64,000 nucleotides of DNA from Lumbricus rubellus (taxonomy: Eukaryota; Annelida; Clitellata; Crassiclitellata; Lumbricidae): assembly GCA_945859605.1 (NCBI GenBank), contig OX243824.1, positions 26,929,403 to 26,993,402 of the forward strand, in the 5' to 3' direction. The translations under genes and the position numbers were made by a program. The notes under the pieces are model-generated. The model was not told the DNA's origin and did no database searches. It saw only the letters and a program-made list of their open reading frames with translations. Of this stretch, positions 40,431-52,925 are shown in pieces (position 1 is the stretch's first letter; every line of letters starts with the position of its first letter).

Positions 40431-42600
40431 AAGCATCTACTTTAATCACACATCTAATTACAGAACAAGGTCATCAAATGAACAGTTTAAAAAAAACACA
40501 AGCACTTAGAGAAACAATAAAAAAAATTAAACCCTCATACAGACTTTACAGAGAGACTTCATCTATCAAGAACATCACTAAAAAACCAAACTACAACAAA
40601 GACCTGAACATAATAGACAATTACACACACTGTGACACACATAAGCAGGTCAGAGTTAATGAAGGAAACAAACAAAGCAACTCAATTAATTTCGGTCGCC
40701 ACAAGAAGATCTTTCAAAAACACTTGTAAGCTCTAAGCTAATAAAACTGTACGTATACACACACATTGACATGCATGTGTATATGCATATTGTGTGCACA
40801 CACACACACATGCACAGTGCACCTGCAGCCCTACACACACGTATGCACATACGTACAGTTCTACACACATACGCATGCACACCACATGTATATCAATAGA
40901 AAAGAAGTCTTTTAAATTTAATATATCTCAAACTTTTAGGCTCAAAAGCAATGCTGCCTAACCATTCGAAGCGGGCACCATACTCAGAAGCACAGAATAT
41001 TAAGTATTGTCTTAGCTACTGAGCTTCAAAACTTTAGAGAAACTCAGTCATTGTCAGCCATCAATAGTGTACTGAAAACTGCTTTTTAAAACCGAAGATT
41101 CATTATGATGCAAATTATACTGAAAATTAAAGCTTACGCAAAACGAAGACAAATTTCTCAATTAAATTCCGTGACCCTGATAACGAATAAAATGAATGCT
41201 TATGCCACAATTCATGGAGAAAGCTTGCAGGCAGAAATGAGAGCAGACTCAATTCTCACACAGCGTCTAATTACATGAACACACAAAAGAAATAGAGGAA
41301 TCCGTAAAAATCGGCGTTCTTACCGATTTCCCGCAGACAATCAAGACTTAATCATCAAAACCAGAAAATAAGGAACAGCCAATGCCATAGCAACGAAAGA
41401 ATAAAACCCACAGACATCCCTGGATTGTGGGAGGTCAAAGCGTGCAGGCACAGGAAATAGAAGCCTTTGAAAGACTCATCCGGCTGACCAGGGCCAGTGG
41501 TGGTCTGGATTTTAGCAGCAGCCTTTAAGCATTACACTAGTAATTACTGAATAATCCGTATAAATAGAGACCAAGGACATGTCTTAAACTGCATGCTCCC
41601 ACTCATAAAACATACTGAACTGGTCTGCACACTCTGCTCAGGATTGAAAAAAGAAAAATACCGTGGGATGACTGTCTCACCAGAAAAATGAAGATGATTA
41701 TTTTGTCAAATAATAAATAACAAGTGATTCGTATCACACAACATTTGTAAAGGCGGTCTAAATTACACAAACCCAGAAATTATTAAAACTATCTTAACTC
41801 ATTGGACTACGCAAGAGCGCTCCCAGTCCAGCCACGGCTAGACACCCGCTAGCCCCTTTTTATTGATACACAGTCACCCAATATGAAGACAAGATAAATT
41901 GTCTCGACATCACGGACCAAAACTGAACCAATAGCTCTGCTATAGAAATTTCTGAGAAATAAGCGAGTTTTTAAGCTGAAACATAAACACAAGCACGACA
42001 ACGGCAAACCGAGAACATAACAATTTTTCTCCTGGAATCGTCTACTAGAAAGAATAGGAGCAAAAAATAGCAGTTCCTTAAGCGAACCCAAAAGGTCGGC
42101 AGATAATAACCTTGTCAGTAACTTAAGCATTCTTACCACATCAGGGCAATATATACATGTATGATCGACCACGGACACCATCATTGTAACTGTGTAACTG
42201 TAATCTAATTATATTCACCTTGAAGCTAATTTCACTATGTCGTGCAGCAGGAGAAATAATCTGGAAACATAATTTTACTCTGTCAAAGACAATAGTATTG
42301 TGTAAAGCATCCTAGAAGGAGCTTGCTACCGACGATGCTATATAAATTGTCTTGATTACAATTACAATGAACCTATACCATACTCGCAACCTCTTCATTT
42401 AAAGCCTACAACAGAAATGTAAACTAAATGTCTGAAATTCCCCAGTGCCACCATGTCATGTCATCAGGGAGACCAACTTATTCACTGGCACTATATATAA
42501 AATTAAGTTTGCTATTTAGCAAGGTTGTTTTGACCATACAGGAGCGAGGCCAGAATCCATGGAAAGTCAACTCAAGTTGACAGCATAATACCATGGTGGA
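40431..42600. other. Intergenic, no gene seen
   Basis: Contains a CA/CG-rich microsatellite at 40755-40880 and a LINE-tail-like scrap (AGAGCGCTCCCAGTCCAGCC, 41813). Frames of about 110 codons (40391-40729 and 42184-41849) show no domain and the first starts inside a SINE. Confidence 0.55.
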
Positions 42601-42640
42601 CTTGATTGACAATGGCATGTATGTGTGTGTATGTACTATG

Positions 42641-42917
42641 TGCACTTGTTATAGCGCCCCTTCAAGATTACTACTCGGAAGAGCTCCCGACTACAGTGTT
42701 TGTATGTGCACTTGTTATAGCACCCCTTCAAGCTATCTCTACTCAGAGGTGCTCCCGAATGCAGAGCGGACACTGCATTGGAGTTTCACGCCGAAGTGCT
42801 GAGCAATTGTGAGTGAAGGACTTGCCTAAGGTCCCTACGTGGCGACTTGAGGTGGATTTGAACCCGCAACCCTCCGGCTTCAAGACAATGAACATACCCA
42901 CTACACCACTGTGCCCC
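42641..42917 (-). mobile_element. tRNA-derived SINE, family A, with a doubled tail
   Basis: A full reverse copy (42708-42917) is preceded by a second partial tail (42641-42700) that begins with the same TGCACTTGTTATAGC word. B box GGTGGATTTGAACCC, core GTGAGTGAAGGACTTGCC. Confidence 0.78.
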
Positions 42918-43935
42918 AAGGAAAATGAGTTTGAAAGCAGCAGAGGAGAGTGTAAGTGGAGAGGCTATATTAACAGGCAGTATAGGAGGATGAGCAAACA
43001 GTGATCTGGAAATCTATTGTTTGTACCAAAGAACTGGTGGAGCATTATAGACAAAGGAGCAGAACTTGCAAAATTTCAGAGGGAACAAGACTGGAGGCAA
43101 TGATCAGTGAGTAGACGTCAGGTGGTTGAATGGTGAATAACTGGTGAATGTAAGACGGCTGAGACGTTTGAATGGCATTGCAGTAAACAGATACAATTCT
43201 GCAATGGATGTCATAACGAACATTTACCCAATAAAGTTATATAAGAACGAGGCCTGTATAACTGTTGCACACTGTACTCACACGCAAAACATCTAGTTCA
43301 CAAGATCTATGCTATGGATCAAAAGAAAGAGGCAGATCTGATAGGCCAACATGGCAAATTAGCTATGACTAAGCATTGTAACCGTTTTTAAAGGACAGTC
43401 ACTGCAGCATGGTGTAATGACCCGGTGCCCTAGATGACACATACAACACAGCACCGAACACAAAGAGGAAATTTTCATTCTCTGTAACCCAATCTCTTCT
43501 TTCGTGAAACTGCGTCTGTCATTTCATGACAGGCCATTATGATCAAAGTCAAAGACCAGAACACCGTTGAATTTAATATGGAAATTGTATCTGCTCCTGG
43601 GCTACTTTGTGCTTTTATACTTGTTACATAGAAGTCTAGCTCTTGTAACAAAAATAAAGAGAGAGTTGAATCAGTTGATGGGGAACATTATAGAATATTA
43701 TGTCATTACTATCATTATAAGGAAAATCTTTTGCTTGATTCAACATTTGCCTCAATAGGAGCCGTAAAAGGCGGTAGTATAACTAGGCCGCATCTTAATC
43801 AAGGTATCATTTGTGAACATCATCATGTACTCAATTTGCTTCAGATGACTTATTATTACAGCACAGATATCAAAGTTCGTTACAATAATGAACAACTGCT
43901 TTGAAGGGTTATGGTGACATTTTTGCATGAAAAGC

Positions 43936-44135
43936 TCATGCATGCGGAATCGCTGCCCGCAACCATACCTAAAGGTCGACTAAACCTTACATTCGGCAGA
44001 TGGCATTGGTCAAATCAGTAGTAGGATGCGATGGAGCCTTGCATGGCTGCCAACATACAAATTCGATTCCTGTAATAACTTGTGATCATGAAATCATACT
44101 ATGAATTGTAATTATTGCGCGTAGTTCGTTTGAAA
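43936..44135 (+). mobile_element. SINE-like repeat, family D
   Basis: Shares CATTCGGCAGATGGCATTGG, GCCTTGCATGGCTGCCAAC and TAATAACTTGTGATCATG with the copies at 6935 and 44300. Confidence 0.65.
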
Positions 44136-44299
44136 TTAAATTTATGACAATTATTATATAATAGACCTGTGCTTTAATATTAACAGCTGTTCATATTTCA
44201 TGGTAAGATTCAAGCAAATAATAACATATATAAAAATTTATCATTTTTAACTGAAATAAATAAACAATGGATGCCCATAAAAATAATGGGTCAATGAGA

Positions 44300-44560
44300 C
44301 ATGCCACACTGTGCTGATGTAATGGAGCACTCTAGCACGAAAAGATCAGTATTGTTTCCCACAACCCTCCCACAGGTCCACTCAACCTTCCAATCTGCAG
44401 ATGGCATTAGTAGTAAACTGAGCAGTAGGATGTGATGGACGCCTTGCATGGCTGCCAACAGTTCAATTTAGCTCAGGACTGTAACAGCTTGTGATCATAC
44501 GCTCATAATAAGAATTGTACTCAAACTGCATTGTGTCAACTTAAAATTAAAAACAAAAAT
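44300..44560 (+). mobile_element. SINE-like repeat, family D
   Basis: Shares GGTCCACTCAACCTTCCAAT, GACGCCTTGCATGGCTGCC and ACAGCTTGTGATCATACG. Lies about 170 bp after the previous copy in the same orientation. Confidence 0.65.
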
Positions 44561-44960
44561 TATTAAATTATTATTATTAATATCAAAATAAACTTCTCAA
44601 CTACATGCAAAAGCCACACGCACAAGCTAATTCACCAGTGATGCATCAAATCTGTAAGAGCGAGGCTGTGATGTGGGCCATATGTATGTATACTGCAGGA
44701 GGGCACAAGAACACATAATTGTCTCCATTGAGAGAGCTGGTGCTCGACATTTTTTTAGCCAAGGCAGTCAACCATACAAGTAAACAGTTCAGGAGAATTC
44801 ATTACCCAAATAAATTCTTTGTAGGGCAAACATTCGGGCAACCTTGTGGCAGGACAATGACCAGGGCAAGTGTTTTTGGGAGGGTATTTGCCTACAGAGG
44901 CTTGTTCTGCTGCAGCACTTTCACTGACAATTGATTGGTCAAGTCAATGTTTGTTGGTAA

Positions 44961-45152
44961 GTGCACTTGTTATAGCGTCCCTTCAAGCTCTCTCTACTCA
45001 GAGGCGCTCCCGAATGCAGAGCGGACACTGCATAAGAGTTTCACGCCGAAGCGCTGAGCAATTGTGAGTGAAGGACTTGCCCAAGGTCCTTACGCGACGA
45101 GGTGGATTCGAACCTCGAACCTTCCGGCTTCAAGGCAACGACGCCACCACTA
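44961..45152 (-). mobile_element. tRNA-derived SINE, family A
   Basis: Reverse copy, well preserved: GTGCACTTGTTATAGCGTCC, ACTCAGAGGCGCTCCCGA, GTGAGTGAAGGACTTGCCC, B box GGTGGATTCGAACC, and head CAACGACGCCACCAC. Confidence 0.84.
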
Positions 45153-45159
45153 ATGTGAG

Positions 45160-46820
45160 TGGTCTCTTGCGCTTGAATACCACAATCCATACAACGGTAT
45201 GACAATTATTGTAACCAATTTTCACTCTTGTCCCAAATAACAGAAGCCAAAAAAGAAATTCAAGCATAAAACATTTGAGCTTGTCGTAACCCAAAGGCAA
45301 GAAACATTGGGTGACTTTCACAATCTCCACCACACAATGGCACACATGCTTATAAAATGACTTGACTCTCAACTTTGCATTTGACTAACTTCACGCTGCC
45401 AGCTTTTCCCCATTTGGCTTGCCCTCACCAAAACTCAAAACTCCCAGTAGCCTTCTGCAGCAAATTAATTTTAAAGTGGTAGGAAAGACTTTCTGTAAGA
45501 GTGCCTCACATCTGAACCAAGAGAAAGAAGGCAACTATATGAGCATGAAATTTAAAAAAATAAACATTTCTCTGTTCCCTGCAAAAGAAACCAGCCCTAG
45601 GCCCCTGACATCAAAAGAAAAGACAAACACCAAACAAAAACTGGAACAAAATCAAAAATGGACTTTGACAGCAATTCGTTTGGTGCGCACGAAGATCGAG
45701 CCGTTCATTAAAGTTTAAGAAAATATACAAAGTCTGTCAAAAATTACCGCAGAAATAGTTAAAGTAAACACATAGTCTGCACTATAATGATGACACCATC
45801 TTTACGGGTCACCTCCCCCGTACTTAAGGTACGTGGGCGTTTACACCCCCTACCACCCACACAATTATTAACGGTCATATGTAGCGAGTACGAGACTACG
45901 CCCACCGCCATTTTGCCTACGCTTTCAAGTAGCAACTTCGTAAACTAAGTGAGCGACGACAGACCCTTTTGAAAGTAATTTTCTTAAATCTTCCCTTATT
46001 AAAATCGGATTATACTTACACTTTCTGTTGAAAAAGCGTCGTCGGTTGCAAGTTCGAATCCGGACGGCGATCGGATTCGACGAAGAGCGGCGCCATACTC
46101 GCACTTAACGCTCGCTGGCCTCGTTTATAAACACGAATGCACGTACGATATCTGCACCTCGTAGAGTCAGAATTACTCACCCCCGCGTTAGGCGATGAGA
46201 CTTTTAAATGCGCCAACGCATACAGTACATTAACATCTTATTTCACTACGTGCGATTTCATCTTATCCGCTTCGCTCCGGCTTGGGTCAAGGCTAACTAG
46301 GTCACAAAACTGGGTCATTACTGACGTCATTGGCGGCGGGAATCCGTCGAAAAGCCGGCAGATGGCGCACGGAATTGCGAACGGCGGCGCTGCGGAGAGC
46401 CGAACGTGCTGCTTCTTCCCAGGGGCTGGGATGACGACAACGGGCGCCACAAGCCACTGACCATCGATGTCGGCCTTGGGGCTGACCGAGTCAGCGTGGT
46501 TTGTTGTGGCTGGCCAGGCAGAGAGGGATAGACGGCGGCGACGACAGACACGATGGATGGCCTATGTTAGTGTTAGCAAGTGACACACACGACGACGATG
46601 ATGACGTACGTAGTTTGATGCGTCGTCCGTCCGTGCTGTTGTCGTCACAGGCGCCGACGACAGTTTCCCGGTATTCGTGGATCGAATGTTTCAGTGAAGC
46701 GTCAAAAACTGTTTTCCTTATTTTACATCTATAGTCTATTATATGTGAATACAAGTGACCCAGTTAGCTGCATTGGTTATAACGCTCGTCCCATGCGCCT
46801 CCGGCGGAGTGCTGTCGGGT
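45160..46820. other. Unassigned, partly CpG-rich
   Basis: AT-rich up to 45800, CpG-rich from 45830 to 46720. Overlapping 70-107-codon frames on both strands in the CpG-rich part have no domain; they are expected by chance there. The promoter-like cluster at 46322 is the only signal. Confidence 0.5.
46322..46342. promoter_or_regulatory. CRE + CCAAT + E2F-like cluster in a CpG-rich stretch
   Basis: TGACGTCA (46322-46329), ATTGGC overlapping at 46329-46334, and GCGGGAA (46336-46342) within 21 bp. The surrounding 45830-46720 is CpG-rich compared with the AT-rich neighbourhood. This looks like a promoter, but I found no supported coding exon on either side. Confidence 0.4.
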
Positions 46821-46974
46821 CGTGGGCATACGTATAATACATATAATTATCATGAAATATATAAATAAATACGCCGATGCAGTATACATTTTTTATACAT
46901 GCATGCACACCTTTATGCAAATATATGCATACCTTCCTGGATACAGCTTACATACATATATGCACACATGCATA

Positions 46975-47153
46975 CATGTATTTATGCATGCATACATACA
47001 TGCCTACATGCACATATATACATGAAATACACACATACACGTGCATACATACATACATACATACATGTATACATACATACATACATACATACATACATAC
47101 ATACATACATACATACATACATACATACATACATACATACATACATACATACA

Positions 47154-47185
<32 letters not shown>

Positions 47186-47648
47186 CACACACATACATAC
47201 ATACATACATACACACATACATACATACATACATACATACACACATACATACATACATACATACACACATACATGTATTTATGCATGCATGCATGCACAT
47301 ACATACATGCACATACATAGATACATGCATACATACAAACATGCATACATGCATGCATGCATACATACATTCATACATACATACATAATGCATACATAAA
47401 TACTTACTCATGCACACATTCATTCATTATGGGTATTTATTATAGTGCTCCTTTAAGATTACTACTCAGAAGCATTCATACAAAAATACATACATATAAT
47501 TATACATACATACATACATATTACATATGTACATACATTCGTACATGCATGCATACATGCATACATAAATACACACATACATGTATTTATGCATACATAC
47601 ATGCATACATACATACATGCATGCATACATACACACATACATACATAC
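46975..47648. repeat. (ACAT)n microsatellite, left part
   Basis: Tetranucleotide tract with ATGC and ACAC variants. It is interrupted at 47437-47475 by a fragment of the SINE/LINE tail (TATTATAGTGCTCCTTTAAG), and ends at the transposon 47649. Confidence 0.95.
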
Positions 47649-50209
47649 TAGACTGGTCCAAATTCGCATGGGAAAAAATTTTTCTTTTGGATTTGTGAGG
47701 CATGTTGATACATTTGTTCATTTTGATCTAAAAAGTACCTGTGTGAAATTTTATGCCACAATTGTAATATTAAGGGGTCACTCACGAGCATCAAAGATGG
47801 GGTTTTGGGGCTATATATTGATAGTCAATGCAATTTGCAGTTTGACCTGGGAAAAATTATAACACAAGCTTTCTGAACGGTTTCCTTCTCAGGATTTGCT
47901 GCTGAATAAAATATCCAAAATCCGATAAGATCTGACCATGGGGTCTCCCCAAAAATGGGGTTCAAAATATAATGGTTTTTCGTTCATTTTTACATTGAAT
48001 ATCGGGCTGCTGACAACCTTAATGTGGCTGGAAACTGATGTTTTCAAGAACAATTTTTATAAATTTGTTGGTTGTCCCTCTCAGAACATTGATCAGTAGA
48101 CCTATACTTAAACAGACCTACCCTTAAGAGACTCGAAGGGAGCATTAGGGCACGTGCCCCCATGATGTTCAATAAATTGAGCTGGTTTCAACGCTGGACC
48201 GCAGCATTGTTTTTAACAGGCTTTCTAGTCACATCCTATTTGCAGTCCAATACTGTATGGCCAAAGGTCTATTTCTTAAAGCTCACTTAGGCATGCCAGG
48301 GTTGACAGACGAACCATTATAGCGTCAATCTCAGAGATTCCTTCATCCACGAAGTCAAGAAAGAAGATGTCCTCTTAGTTCCACTCTGGAATGGTAAGGC
48401 AACTGTAGCAAGCAGACCTTACAGGAGAAAGAAGACGGCGCATATCTTATCTTATCTGGCCATTTATAAAGCGCTTCTTGCAGCAAGAGCCTTTCAGAAG
48501 CGCTCCTAGTGCGTTCAACCCCGAGAAAAAAGGCATGGGTTGGCCCAGGGTGTGAATTACTGGGCGTTTCAGCCCCAGTCTTTCTTAGAGCCCCATAGTA
48601 AAGTATGTTTTTCACACACCCAATTCCAAGTGAATCATGGTTCAACCCCAGTTATTTTTCCACAATTCTCACACTGAGTTGACCTTTTGTCAATAACTGT
48701 TGATTTCAAGCCCAAATATCAAATTCGATGAGTTCATTGCTGTGCCCAAACTTCCATCGGGTAGCCTACTGGAACTGCCATGACCAACGTCGCTGTCAAG
48801 ATCAATGAAGAATGGACATTGGAAAAACCTATTGAAGCTATTTTATTTAACTCTACTGCTTACCACACTGGCATGGGATCCAGTACTAATGTTAGTAACT
48901 GTTCAGTGTTGTATTTTGTTGACCTCTCTTGCGTTTAAGTTGTACAGACATCTCACACCAGAGTCTATGTTGGATACAGTCTTCACAGTTGTGATGGACT
49001 CATCTTCTGGACCCGATATCCAGCTATTCAAACGTTTATCACCAACAGTGGTCTTTCATCATAACAGTCCGCTAGTCCGTGCATTTCAGGCTCTAAAATA
49101 GATGACTGCAGGAAGTGCCAAGATGCAGCTATCGTGGTCATGAAGACCTCCAGAACTGTGTAAACTGCTTCTGTATTTTCTAAAAGGGGATCTTCACACT
49201 CCACAATGCACGACAGATAACAAAAGTTCATTTACGTATACTCAAACTCGTGATGTTTTCACTTTTTTGAGCCAATGAAACCAGCCAGGATCGGGGAAGC
49301 TATAATCTGAGAAGTGGCTGTTTTCATTGTCCTGATCTAATCCAGTACCTGCAGCGTAGTGGCTCCAAGAGCTTGTGATGCTGCTATGAATGACTTTGCT
49401 CTCCTGGATTACCTACACAACGCTGTAAATGAGAAGATCACTAAGGCGGCATTTACTACACTTTCATGCATGCTTCATTTCTGGTATTTAGGAATTGACC
49501 TTGCTGTGTTCTTATTTTCTCCAAGAAGTAAGCTTAGTTAATGAACGAGAAAAGAGATAATCAAGACACAAGTAAAGAAGAAGAACCTAGACTGCAAGAG
49601 GTAGTTTCCTAAGGAAAACAACGAGAGGAAATAACAGAGAACCGGAGGTTAATGAAATCTCTTTGTATTAAGGAGACGTTGTTGGATCTTCCTCTTAAGT
49701 AGGCCTACAGACCAAGTCGTGAATGATGGGGCAGAGAGATTTCTGAGATTAGTTGCAACATTCAGCACCTTCAATGACTCGCTGACGAAGAGCAAACACA
49801 TTAAGCATTACCCCAGGTGGCGGAGCTTCATCGTAATCTTCATGGTCAAATTCGACTTTCGGAACCGACAATGTTACATGCTGACAGCATTCTTATATAT
49901 TTTTTATTCGACACTAGATAGTCAATTAAACACTAATTGCAGCTGCTTTTCATGCTGGCAATTCAATAATATTGCTAACAGCTAAAATGGAAGGTTCAGT
50001 GCTCGTTGATTGAAGGCCTGCCAGTTATATTGCACCGTTTACAGTGTACTAAATGTAGTAAGCATGCTAAAACTTTGACAGCATTGAGGGACCTGAAGAT
50101 AGAGCCTCAGTGTTTTAATATTTTGCACTGTGGGTTTCTTGTACCAGATGTACAAAAAAACCAACATGCCTTTCAAATATTTCAATGTTCAGTTTTTTGG
50201 ACCAGTCTA
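47649..50209. mobile_element. DNA transposon with TAGACTGGTCCAAA ends, splitting an (ACAT)n tract
   Basis: TAGACTGGTCCAAA at 47649 and its complement ending at 50209; ATACATAC on both sides, but this is also the microsatellite period so the duplication length is unsure. 2.56 kb; contains only broken frames (longest about 98 codons at 48805-49101, no recognised domain) and one LINE tail. Superfamily unknown. Confidence 0.7.
48445..48520 (-). mobile_element. L2-like LINE 3' tail inside a DNA transposon
   Basis: TTTATAAAGCGCTTCTTGCA...TTTCAGAAGCGCTCCTAG is the shared tail in reverse. It lies within the 47649-50209 element, so it is a secondary insertion or captured sequence. Confidence 0.5.
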
Positions 50210-50413
50210 ATACATACATACATACATACATACATACATACATACATACATACATACATACATACATACATACATACATACATACATACATACATACACA
50301 CACACATACATACATACATACATACATACATACATACATACATACATACATACATGTATACATACATACATACATACATACATACATACATACATACATA
50401 CATACATACATGT
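50210..50413. repeat. (ACAT)n microsatellite, right part
   Basis: Continuation of the same tract on the other side of the 47649-50209 element; ends at the next element, after which ACATACAAACATGCATG resumes at 51392. Confidence 0.95.
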
Positions 50414-50418
50414 AAATA

Positions 50419-51390
50419 GGGGAACTAGGGGCGAGATGGAACCTTGGGCCATGAATGATGGATCCCGTCAATATAAGGTATCTACGATGTCGCCACCTTC
50501 CGAATGAAATTTAATTACTGTAGTACTGTTGACGCTTAAGTTATTTGTCCAAACTAAACAACCGGAAAAACATTTTCACCGTTTTTTATGATGAAAAGTT
50601 GATTTTAAATTTTCGACCTGTCCGATCCAATTTTCAGGAAACAGTTATTTGTTAAGAAGTATTCAATTGCACATTGTGACAGGCTATTGATGCAAGCATA
50701 TTTGGTTGAACACCCTTTTCTGCTGTATTAATATATTCAGTATTGGCGGGATGCCCGGTAGATTTAATCTTTATTGGTGAAAAGTTTATATCCTAAGCAT
50801 GGGGGCGAGTTGGATCTGTGATCGATGGGGCAAGACGGACCTTGTGATCCATCTTGCCCCGCTTGTATGAAGTTTTCATGTGGTTCGACTTTTTTCATCC
50901 GATTTCAAATGTTACCGGGTAGGCCTAATTAGTTATTATGTTTTATTACTGTAACAATTATTGTTGGATACAATTAACACGAAAGACACGATTGCAGTGT
51001 TCCACCATGGTGGCAAGATGGACCACTAAAATCACATGTTATGTACTACAATGTAACTTCTGTGTTGTTCTTAGTGTTTTACTTTATAGATGATCACAAA
51101 ATTTTGTGCATAAAAATAGTATTCTACATATGATTAGAACATTCTATGATGAAAGTCTAATGTGTGGGGCATGATTTATTAGTCTGGTCCATCTCGCCCC
51201 ATAGTGGGGGCAAGATGGACCATTACTACAAATTTTTTAATTTAAAAATCTTATCAAAAAAGGATGCAATTAAATTTTTGTTGCCCTACTGCATAAGCTA
51301 CGAATAACAAAAATTTGTGCCCATGAAGCACGTTTATGGTGTCTTAAAACCAGAAATCGGTTACGGGGTCAGTCTGGCCCCTACTTCCCC
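50419..51390. mobile_element. Candidate TA-flanked element with GGGGCAAGATGGACC words
   Basis: GGGGAACTAGGGGCGAGAT at the left and GCCCCTACTTCCCC at the right are imperfect inverted ends; TA on both sides. Inside are at least five copies of a GGGGCRAGATGGACC word in both orientations (about 50429, 50803, 50828, 51013, 51187). No frame. Confidence 0.6.
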
Positions 51391-52600
51391 TACATACAAA
51401 CATGCATGTATAGCCTACATACGTTAGCCTAACCTTCACACTTTTCAGTTTTCATTCATTCATTCATTTCGAATTTTGTAGGCCTATAGCGTCCTTCAAG
51501 AAACCTACTTAAAGGCCCTCCAGTCTACCCACGGCAATGTAAATTAGATTTCATAAGCAACTTAATTGTTGTTGGTATAATTTCTAGGAAGTAGAGCTTG
51601 TAGACGCATCTACAATGCATGGAAGACAATTGAATTGAGATTGCGTTACGACGTTGCCTATTTGAGGTGCCACCGCGGGGTAGGATAACCAGAAGTTGTC
51701 CATTAGCAGAAGAACGAAGGGCTCGACGGACGGTGATGCGGGATATTTGATCCCATAAAACTATCCAGGTGATGAATTAATCTATCCCCAGATGGAATAT
51801 ACCGGGTATAGAGTATCCTGGGAGGTAAACAATTCTTACCCCAACGTATAATTAATTATTGAAAATGAGTATAATTGATAATTGTATGCTGTAATCAAAA
51901 CTTAGTGACTCTAATTTCGCTTACCCTTCCAAGCGTTGGCCTACGTAAAATATGGACGGCCCCTGTGGTGACTTCGGATTGGATCATAAAATCCAGTTGC
52001 TGACCTGCAGTCCTATATTATCGACTAGACTAGATAAAACATTATTTTATCGTAGAAAACACACCATCTGCATTCTGTCAGTTTGCAGCTCACTGTGTAT
52101 ACGAGAAAGATTGCCTAAGGCTGTGAGAAATTACCAAAGCCATCTGCTCAAAGGAAGTATATGGAACTTGCCACTGCACAATATCATTGCTATCTCCTGT
52201 ACCTAAGTACAGCAGATAGCCAGGTACCTAGCCGTGCCTTGCACCAAAAAACGGTGTTGGGCTCTCGGGCATCTTTGGCGGCTCGTTCAAAGCGTCGGAA
52301 ATAGCCGCCCAGTTATGTAAGTTCTTCTCAAGTGTCATTCAGAAATAAACTTTAAAACTCATCTCCTTCAGCTTGTTTACCATTCATTTTTTAACCGGAT
52401 TTCTTCGTGACTTCTCTTTTGGATTTGACTACACTTTAGGCAACCATGCACGAGTTATGATAACAGCATTTCATAAGCCATCACATATTGAAGAATGTAC
52501 CATTCTAAACTAAAACTGGAATAAATATTTCGTGCATCAAACATTGGAATTTGAGTTTCTCAAAAACAATCAAATATCATTGCCAAATTACCCTTTCATG
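51391..52600. other. Unassigned sequence, no gene seen
   Basis: The start is the resumed (ACAT)n tract and a LINE tail. An 84-codon frame at 51952-52206 contains no recognisable motif. Confidence 0.5.
51450..51538 (-). mobile_element. L2-like LINE 3' tail, degraded
   Basis: ATTCATTCATTTCGAATTTT, then TATAGCGTCCTTCAAGAAAC and a changed second hairpin arm. Matches the shared tail in reverse with several differences. Confidence 0.5.
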
Positions 52601-52608
52601 CACTAAAG

Positions 52609-52917
52609 CAGCGGTTCCCAACCCGTGGCCCGCGGGCCAAAAGTGGCCCGCCAGGCCTCCAAAAATGGCCCTCGTCTCTAGAAGAACTATCAAAAATATA
52701 TTGAAAAATTGACAATTTGGACAGAATAGAATACATAATTATTTTATATTACAAATTATTTTATTTTGACGTCTATAAATAACATAAAACATTCTATTTT
52801 TAGTCAACTAAAGCATTTTTATATGCTTTTAGTTAATTAAATGTTAGCCTTGTGGCCCCTAATGTCCTTCAACTAAGAAAAAGTGGCCCCGAAGTCCAAA
52901 AAGGTTGGAAACCACTG
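52609..52917. mobile_element. hAT MITE, uninterrupted copy of the outer family
   Basis: CAGCGGTTCCCAACCCG at the left, GGTTGGAAACCACTG at the right, perfect 8-bp CACTAAAG duplication (52601-52608, 52918-52925). 309 bp, reverse relative to the copy at 14909 and without its inner element. Confidence 0.9.
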
Positions 52918-52925
52918 CACTAAAG

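Noticed and set aside
40391..40729. 112-codon plus-strand frame as a gene
   Set aside because: Begins inside the SINE tail, lysine/asparagine-rich low-complexity content, no domain or splice signals I can support.
46764..46830. tRNA-like head (TTGGTTATAACGCTCG)
   Set aside because: An A-box-like word is present but no convincing B box follows at the right distance.
46877..47423. Frames of repeated HTYI and MYVC residues of 140-166 codons
   Set aside because: Translations of the (ACAT)n tract on both strands; the same occurs at 1-222 and 50115-50471.
48805..49101. 98-codon frame as a host gene
   Set aside because: Lies entirely within the 47649-50209 transposon and has no recognised domain; more likely decayed element sequence.
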